Positions 44,557 through 49,053 of a stretch of 49,053 bases of DNA are shown here, piece after piece. Within the stretch, counting starts at the first letter, position 1, and every line of letters starts with the position of its first letter. The translations under genes were made by a program, and so were the position numbers. The notes beneath the pieces were generated by a model that saw only the letters and a list, made by a program, of their open reading frames with translations, was not told where the DNA came from and ran no database searches. Origin of the DNA: Bog-756 sp036513075 (GTDB lineage Bacteria > Actinomycetota > Acidimicrobiia > Acidimicrobiales > RAAP-2); the NCBI GenBank assembly GCA_036513075.1, contig DATBZS010000073.1:1-49053 (forward strand). The letters run 5' to 3'.

Positions 44557-44742
44557 CCCGGCCAGCCTGGCAGGGTCGCGGGGGAGCGGCCATTCCCCGA
44601 CACGGGCCTTTGCTGCCCACCCGACCGACGGTCGTGTCCACGGACCGGGAACCGCCCAGTTCAGGGGTCCGCGGCGCCGAGTCCACACATCGCGTCGCCA
44701 GATCGTGCATTGTTAGTGCTTCCATTTGACCAAGGAGAAACA

Positions 44743-45057
44743 GTGCCCCTGACCAAGACCGATCTCATCGCCGCCGTCGCTGCCCACACCGGTTCGACCT
44801 CCAAGGACGTCGCCACCGTGCTCTCGGGCATCGAGGACGTCATCACCGCCAATGTGGCGAAGGGCGAGAAGGTCGTCATCACCGGCTTCCTGACCTTCGA
44901 CCGGGCCCAGCGCGCCGCTCGCACGGGTCGCAACCCGCAGACCGGCGAAACCATCAAGATCAAGGCCTCGAAGAGCCCGAAGGTCTCCGCTGGTGCCTCG
45001 TTCAAGAAGGTCGTCAACGGCCAGGCCCCGGCCCCGAAGATCACCAAGGCCAAGTAG
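44743..45057 (+). CDS. HU-family DNA-binding protein without tail
   Basis: Second HU paralogue of 104 residues: LTKTDLIAAVAAHTGSTSKD, EDVITANVAKGEKVVITGFL, the arm region RAARTGRNPQTGETIKIKAS and a short C-terminal QAPAPKITKAK. The usual GFGTF motif reads GFLTF. It lacks the long basic tail of the other HU gene. GTG at 44743 with AAGGAG 6 bases upstream; upstream in-frame starts are unlikely. A strong terminator follows, so it is a single-gene unit. The two HU proteins may form homodimers or a heterodimer. Confidence 0.92.
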   Translation: MPLTKTDLIAAVAAHTGSTSKDVATVLSGIEDVITANVAKGEKVVITGFLTFDRAQRAARTGRNPQTGETIKIKASKSPKVSAGASFKKVVNGQAPAPKITKAK

Positions 45058-45068
45058 TCCTGACGCAA

Positions 45069-45101
45069 GGGGCGGTCCGGGGCTGGTCCCCGGGCCGCCC
45101 C
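45069..45101 (+). terminator. Terminator after the second HU gene
   Basis: A 14-base stem GGGGCGGTCCGGGG (45069-45082) / CCCCGGGCCGCCCC (45088-45101) with one G-U pair and a 5-base loop, 12 bases after the stop, followed by TTCGTCGTG. Confidence 0.8.
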
Positions 45102-45144
45102 TTCGTCGTGCCGGGGACAGTTGCACCTCCGGTCCGCATCGCCC

Positions 45145-45975
45145 CTACAGCTGATCGATGGACTTGTGGGTCTGGGGAACCACCCGCACACGCGGATGGA
45201 TGCGCAGTGCCCGCTCATGTAGCTCGAGCACCTGTTGCACCGTCGGTGCCTTCGTCGCTGCACCGAACGGCGTGAGGGGTTGGAGGAAGACCTCCACGGG
45301 GTCGCGCCTTCCGGCGGAAGCCGCGGCCACCATGGCGATAGCGGCGTCGAACTCCTCGAGGTCGGTGTCGGGTCCGATCACCGCCTTGACCCACGTGACG
45401 GCTCCCGACGACAGTGCCTGGTCCAGGAACCTCGCCTGAGTGGTGCGCGCCACCGACTCGTCGTCGACGCTGTGGAGCTTGAGGTCCATGCTCACGTAGG
45501 CGAGGTCGGCACCCAACTTGGCGAGCGGCGGAACCAGCGTCCCGTTGGTCTCCAGCATGACCGGCCAGCTACGCGCCGCGAACTGCGCCACCAACTTCTT
45601 CACCCTGGTGCCCTGGAGCAGGGGCTCGCCTCCCGTCAGGCTGATCGAGTGGTGGGGAACCTGGTCCCACAACGTTGCTACAGCTCCGACCACCCGGTCG
45701 ATGGTCAGGGGGCTCGCCTCGACCGACCAGTCGCGTCGTCCGGCTGTCGTCTCGATCCGGCACGGGCCGGCCGTGCGCTCGAGTGCCTCGGGTTGGTCGC
45801 AGTAGGTGCAGCGGATGTTGCACCCGGTCAGCCGCACGAAGATCTGGCGCTCGCCGACCAGGGACGCCTCGCCCTGGATGGCACTGAACACCTCCGACAC
45901 CAGGATGTCCTTCGGTCCGGCATCGGGTGTGGCGACCGGACTCGCTGCGGGCGCCTGGGCGACGACGCCGCTCAT
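45145..45975 (-). CDS. queE: 7-carboxy-7-deazaguanine synthase
   Basis: Radical SAM enzyme of the preQ0 pathway: ring contraction of 6-carboxytetrahydropterin to 7-carboxy-7-deazaguanine. 276 residues. SEVFSAIQGEASLVGERQIF is the family start; the iron-sulphur motif is C52-x3-C56-x2-C59 (GCNIRCTYCDQPEA), followed by a cluster-region insertion, HHSISLTGGEPLLQ (SAM-binding GGEP) and LETNGTLVPPL. The C-terminal region DPVEVFLQPLTPFG and VRVVPQTHKSIDQL is standard. ATG at 45975 overlaps the queC stop (ATGA). Confidence 0.95.
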   Translation of the reverse strand: MSGVVAQAPAASPVATPDAGPKDILVSEVFSAIQGEASLVGERQIFVRLTGCNIRCTYCDQPEALERTAGPCRIETTAGRRDWSVEASPLTIDRVVGAVATLWDQVPHHSISLTGGEPLLQGTRVKKLVAQFAARSWPVMLETNGTLVPPLAKLGADLAYVSMDLKLHSVDDESVARTTQARFLDQALSSGAVTWVKAVIGPDTDLEEFDAAIAMVAAASAGRRDPVEVFLQPLTPFGAATKAPTVQQVLELHERALRIHPRVRVVPQTHKSIDQL

Positions 45976-46634
45976 GCCAGTGCCGGGTCGGACAGCCCGG
46001 CCGCCTCGAAGCCACGACTCCGCAGCACGCAGGCGTCACAGGTTCCGCACGGCCGGACTCCGCCGCGGTAGCAGGACCAGGTCAACTGCAGTGGGGCACC
46101 ATGCTCCACGCCGAGGCGGACGATCTGCTCCTTGGTGCACTCGATCAACGGGGTGCGCAGCTCGATCGGGTTCCCCTCGGCGCCCCGCTTCTGGCCGGTC
46201 CGGGCCACCTCCCGGAAGGCCTCGATGAACTCGGGCCGGCAGTCCGGGTAGCCCGAGTAGTCGATGGCGTTGACGCCGATCCACACCGCATCGAGGTCGC
46301 GTGCCTCGGCGACCCCCAGAGCCACGGCCAGGAAGATGCTGTTGCGGGCCGGCACGTAGGTGACAGGTATCCCGCCGTCGGATCCGGCCGCCGGCACGTC
46401 GATCGACCGGTCAGTGAGGGCGGAGCCGCCCCACGCCGAGGTGTCGACGTGGACGACGAGGTGCTCGGAGCGATAGTGACCGGCCACGCCCGCGGCCCGG
46501 TCCAGTTCGGCACGGTGGCGCTGGCCGTAGTCGAAGGTGAGCGCCAGGGGCGCCGCGCCGGTCTCCTCGGCCGCCAGGGCCATGCACACCGTCGAGTCCA
46601 GACCGCCGGAAAGAACAACCAGGTGATCGGACAC
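45972..46634 (-). CDS. queC: 7-cyano-7-deazaguanine synthase
   Basis: ATP-dependent amidation and dehydration of 7-carboxy-7-deazaguanine to preQ0. 220 residues: PP-loop VVLSGGLDSTVCMALA, TFDYGQRHRAELDRA, VPARNSIFLAVALGVAEARD, IDYSGYPDCRPEFIEAF and the zinc cysteines WSCYRGGVRPCGTCDACVLR. GTG at 46634 begins two bases after the queD stop and gives the normal N-terminus; a longer frame reaches into queD. Middle gene of queD-queC-queE. Confidence 0.95.
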   Translation of the reverse strand: MSDHLVVLSGGLDSTVCMALAAEETGAAPLALTFDYGQRHRAELDRAAGVAGHYRSEHLVVHVDTSAWGGSALTDRSIDVPAAGSDGGIPVTYVPARNSIFLAVALGVAEARDLDAVWIGVNAIDYSGYPDCRPEFIEAFREVARTGQKRGAEGNPIELRTPLIECTKEQIVRLGVEHGAPLQLTWSCYRGGVRPCGTCDACVLRSRGFEAAGLSDPALA

Positions 46635-46636
46635 GG

Positions 46637-47005
46637 TTAGGTCCCAGGGGCGGGGACCAGGTCCACCCACGAGTCGGTGGTCTCCCACAGGCGCAGGGCG
46701 GCCAGATCGAGCCCGGCGTCGGTCAGAAGCTCCCAGGCCCGCTGGGCCAGTAGCTCGGCCGTCGGGTTGTCGAGCACCTCATTGAGGTCCCGGTGGTCCC
46801 AGACGTCGACCACATTGATGCGCACGACGTCCTGGAGGGTATCGAAGTCGAGGACGATGCCGTTGGCGTCGAGCGGCCCTTCGACGGACACGTCGAGTCG
46901 GTAGGAATGGCCGTGCAGGTTACGGCACTTGCCGGGGTGCCAGGCCAGCCGGTGGGCGGCCTCAAAGGTGAACGTGCACGTGACTCGGGTGCGCGGCGTT
47001 GGCAT
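46637..47005 (-). CDS. queD: 6-carboxytetrahydropterin synthase
   Basis: Converts dihydroneopterin triphosphate to 6-carboxy-5,6,7,8-tetrahydropterin, the step before QueE. 122 residues: CTFTFEAAHRLAWHPGKCRN with zinc ligand His and catalytic Cys, LHGHSYRLDVSVEG with the other two zinc His, IVLDFDTLQDVV, WDHRDLNEV and the conserved Glu in LWETTDSWVDLV. The ATG at 47005 lies 7 bases after TAGCGT, so the operon transcript is probably leaderless; the longer frame upstream would cross the divergent kgd promoter. Neither folE nor queF or tgt is in the window. Confidence 0.95.
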   Translation of the reverse strand: MPTPRTRVTCTFTFEAAHRLAWHPGKCRNLHGHSYRLDVSVEGPLDANGIVLDFDTLQDVVRINVVDVWDHRDLNEVLDNPTAELLAQRAWELLTDAGLDLAALRLWETTDSWVDLVPAPGT

Positions 47006-47012
47006 GGATTCG

Positions 47013-47018
47013 ACGCTA
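47013..47018 (-). promoter_or_regulatory. -10 element of the queDCE operon, leaderless type
   Basis: TAGCGT on minus, 7 bases before the queD ATG. Confidence 0.48.
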
Positions 47019-47070
47019 CTCGGCGTTCCTGTGTCGGCTTCCACCCGCCCTGGACACTGGTGCCGGCCGG

Positions 47071-47076
47071 TAGTCT
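47071..47076 (+). promoter_or_regulatory. -10 element of kgd
   Basis: TAGTCT, 9 bases before the ATG at 47086; transcription would begin within about three bases of that ATG. If translation instead starts at ATG 47116, which has GGAGA about 8 bases upstream, the leader is about 32 bases. Confidence 0.42.
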
Positions 47077-47085
47077 GTACCGGAA

Positions 47086-49053
47086 ATGGACAGCCCCGAA
47101 GTTGGAGACGCGTCGATGCAGGGTCAAAGTCTGGGTGAGGGCCAGGACGGACGGCCGAGTACCGGCACCGGGGCATTCGGCCCCAATGCGTGGCTGGTCG
47201 AGGACATGTACGAGCGCTACCAGGCCGATCCCTCCTCGGTGTCCGCCTCGTGGCAGGAGTTCTTCGCCGACTACCGACCGTCGACCGGCGTTGCACCGGC
47301 ACCGGCACCGGCACCGGCACCGGCAACCGTGCCACCGGCAGATCCGGCCCCGCAGGCGAGCCCCGCTACGACGCCCGCAGCAGCACCCGTCGGGACCGTC
47401 GAAGGTGCCGTGCCGCTACGCGGTGCGGCGGGCCGGATCGTGGCCAACATGGAGGCGTCTCTCGGGGTTCCCACCGCCACCAGCGTCCGTGTGGTGGCGG
47501 CCAAGCTGCTCGAAGTCAACCGGACCATCGTCAACAACCAGCTGAAGCGCACCACCGGCGGCAAAGTGAGCTTCACCCACCTCATCGGTTACGCGGTGGT
47601 CAAGGGGCTGGCCGCCGTCCCGGCCATGAACGCCGCGTTCGTGTCCGACGCCGACGGAAAGGGCACGCCCGGCGTCCTGCGCCACGGGCACGTCGGTTTG
47701 GGTCTGGCCGTCGACGTCGAGAAGGGCAGCGGCCGCACCCTGCTCGTGCCGTGCATCGCCGAGGCCGACACCCGGGACTTCAAGAGTTTCGTCGCGGCCT
47801 ACGAGGACCTGGTGCGCAAGATCCACACCAACAAGATCTCCCCGGATGACTTTGCCGGCACCACCGTCACCCTGACCAACCCGGGCACGCTCGGCACGGT
47901 GCAGTCGGTGCCCCGTCTGATGCCCGGCCAGGGTGTCATCGTGGGCGTAGGCGCCCTCGGGGTACCGCCCGGCTTCGAGGCCACCGACCCCCGTACGGTG
48001 GCCGAGCTGGGTGTCGGCAAGACGGTGACCATCACCTCGACCTATGACCACCGCATCATCCAGGGGGCGGAGTCCGGGCTGTTCCTGGCCTACGTGTCCG
48101 AGTGCCTCGTCGGGGGCCACGGCTTCTACAAGGAGGTATTCGAGTCTCTCGACGTCCCCTATGAGCCGGTCACGTGGCAGCAGGACGACAATCCGTCCGT
48201 GGGGGGCGCCGACAACGGCCACGAGCGGCTCGTCAAGCAGAACCATGTCCAGACCCTTGTCAACATGTACCGCGTCCGGGGCCACCTCATCGCCCACCTC
48301 GATCCGCTCGATGCCGAGCCGGTCGACCTCCATCCCGAACTCGACCCGCTCCACTACGGCCTGACCATTTGGGATCTGCCCCGCCAGTTCGTGGCGGATG
48401 GACTTGCCGGCAAGCAGCTGGCCACTCTCGACGAGATCCTGTCGCTCCTGCGTGACGCTTACTGCCGGACCCTGGGCATTGAGTACATGCACATCCAGGA
48501 CCCCGAGCAGAAGCGCTGGATCCAGCAGCACGTCGAAGGTGTGTCGGCCACCACGGGCCTTGACGAGCAGCGCTACATCCTCGACCGACTGAACGCCGCC
48601 GAGGTGTTCGAGCGCTTCCTGCACACCCGCTACGTCGGCCAGAAGCGCTTCGGCCTCGAGGGGGCCGAGTCGGCGATCGTCATCCTCGACGCCATCCTCA
48701 ACGAGGCGGTCGCCGAAGGGCTGCATGAGTCGGTCATGGGTATGTCCCACCGGGGTCGGCTCAACGTGCTGGCCAACATCGTGGGCAAGTCCTATGGCGA
48801 GATCTTCGAGGAGTTCGAGGGGAACCTCGACCCCGAATCGGTCCAGGGCTCAGGTGACGTGAAATACCACAAGGGGGCCACGGGCATGTTCGTCGGCCGG
48901 TCCGGCGAGGGCATCCCGGTGACCATGGCCTCCAATCCCTCCCACCTCGAGGCGGTCGACCCGGTCGTGGTGGGCATGGCCCGCGCTCGTCAGGACGCGC
49001 TCGGCGGGGAGCGGGGGAGCGGGCCGCGGCTGGTGGACGGACCGGGCGAGCCG
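47086..49053 (+). CDS. kgd: Multifunctional 2-oxoglutarate metabolism enzyme, 5' part
   Basis: Actinobacterial fused E2-like/E1 protein (Kgd, also called SucA/OdhA) of the TCA cycle, acting as 2-oxoglutarate decarboxylase/dehydrogenase E1 with an acyltransferase domain. 656 residues are present before the window edge, about half of the usual ~1,230. The order is an N-terminal helix GPNAWLVEDMYERYQADPSS, a Pro/Ala linker with a GCACCG microsatellite, the E2-type acyltransferase domain (IVANMEASLGVPTATSVRVV, LTNPGTLGTVQSVPRLMPG, active-site TYDHRIIQGAESG), and the start of the E1 domain (HLDPLDAEP, MSHRGRLNVLANIVGKSYGE, SGDVKYHKG). No lipoyl domain, as usual. Start 47086 or 47116. Divergent from queD. 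Confidence 0.95.
   Translation, partial: MDSPEVGDASMQGQSLGEGQDGRPSTGTGAFGPNAWLVEDMYERYQADPSSVSASWQEFFADYRPSTGVAPAPAPAPAPATVPPADPAPQASPATTPAAAPVGTVEGAVPLRGAAGRIVANMEASLGVPTATSVRVVAAKLLEVNRTIVNNQLKRTTGGKVSFTHLIGYAVVKGLAAVPAMNAAFVSDADGKGTPGVLRHGHVGLGLAVDVEKGSGRTLLVPCIAEADTRDFKSFVAAYEDLVRKIHTNKISPDDFAGTTVTLTNPGTLGTVQSVPRLMPGQGVIVGVGALGVPPGFEATDPRTVAELGVGKTVTITSTYDHRIIQGAESGLFLAYVSECLVGGHGFYKEVFESLDVPYEPVTWQQDDNPSVGGADNGHERLVKQNHVQTLVNMYRVRGHLIAHLDPLDAEPVDLHPELDPLHYGLTIWDLPRQFVADGLAGKQLATLDEILSLLRDAYCRTLGIEYMHIQDPEQKRWIQQHVEGVSATTGLDEQRYILDRLNAAEVFERFLHTRYVGQKRFGLEGAESAIVILDAILNEAVAEGLHESVMGMSHRGRLNVLANIVGKSYGEIFEEFEGNLDPESVQGSGDVKYHKGATGMFVGRSGEGIPVTMASNPSHLEAVDPVVVGMARARQDALGGERGSGPRLVDGPGEP
47293..47322 (+). 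repeat. GCACCG microsatellite in the kgd linker
   Basis: Five perfect copies of the hexamer GCACCG, in frame, encoding an Ala-Pro run that joins the N-terminal helix to the acyltransferase domain. Length changes would stay in frame. Confidence 0.8.

Noticed and set aside
1..49053. tRNA, rRNA, riboswitch, prophage or insertion-sequence elements
   Set aside because: Gaps between genes were read for tRNA-like cloverleaf ends, inverted terminal repeats and transposase or phage proteins; none was found. A covariance-model search could still reveal a small RNA.

Overview
The window is GC-rich, densely packed actinobacterial DNA. The best guess is a member of the Acidimicrobiia (inference). The evidence is a fused Kgd-type 2-oxoglutarate enzyme, PafBC regulators, an HU protein with a mycobacterial-type Lys/Ala/Pro tail, CofC of the F420 pathway, and many promoters placed so that transcripts would start at or next to the start codon (TAnnnT, 6-7 bases, then ATG or GTG). 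I see no rRNA, tRNA, CRISPR array or insertion sequence. All genes look intact except those cut by the window edges.

Layout. 1-3.2 kb: 5' part of an acyl-CoA synthetase, dxs and a FlK-like hotdog thioesterase, all on minus. 3.3-6.1 kb: tldD-tldE, translationally coupled. 6.1-22.2 kb: a type IV pilus locus without a secretin, as expected for a monoderm. On minus it holds pilT, a pilM-pilN fusion and pilO; on plus it holds pilB, a second PilT-like ATPase with an extended N-terminus, pilC and two prepilin genes. Embedded in it are an FmdB-like zinc ribbon gene, moaC, a NarL-type sensor/regulator pair and a prepilin-peptidase homologue that appears to lack both catalytic aspartates.

22.4-28.3 kb: a polytopic membrane protein that may have a GT-C fold, a carboxyltransferase, a CtaG-like membrane protein, and pafB-pafC. 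28.3-31.2 kb: a MobF-type relaxase domain protein and a soluble VirD4/TraG-like coupling ATPase, convergent, with no other conjugation genes. 31.5-32.2 kb: an HU protein with a 155-residue basic tail that carries its own internal ribosome-binding site and start codon. 32.3-38.0 kb: cofC coupled to a PIG-L deacetylase, divergent from a class III cyclase, then a GH38 alpha-mannosidase coupled to a small helical protein. 38.1-44.6 kb: a MatB-like acyl-CoA synthetase, RNase HII, acyl-CoA dehydrogenase, DMT-type transporter, TIGR01777 epimerase and alpha/beta hydrolase. 44.7-49.1 kb: a second, tail-less HU, the preQ0 genes queD-queC-queE, and the 5' two thirds or less of kgd.

The strongest leads are the HU tail with its own start, the stand-alone relaxase plus coupling ATPase between pafBC and that HU gene, the PilM-PilN fusion, the degenerate prepilin peptidase, and three very short leader ORFs whose stops overlap or nearly touch the next start (moaC, the response regulator, the relaxase).
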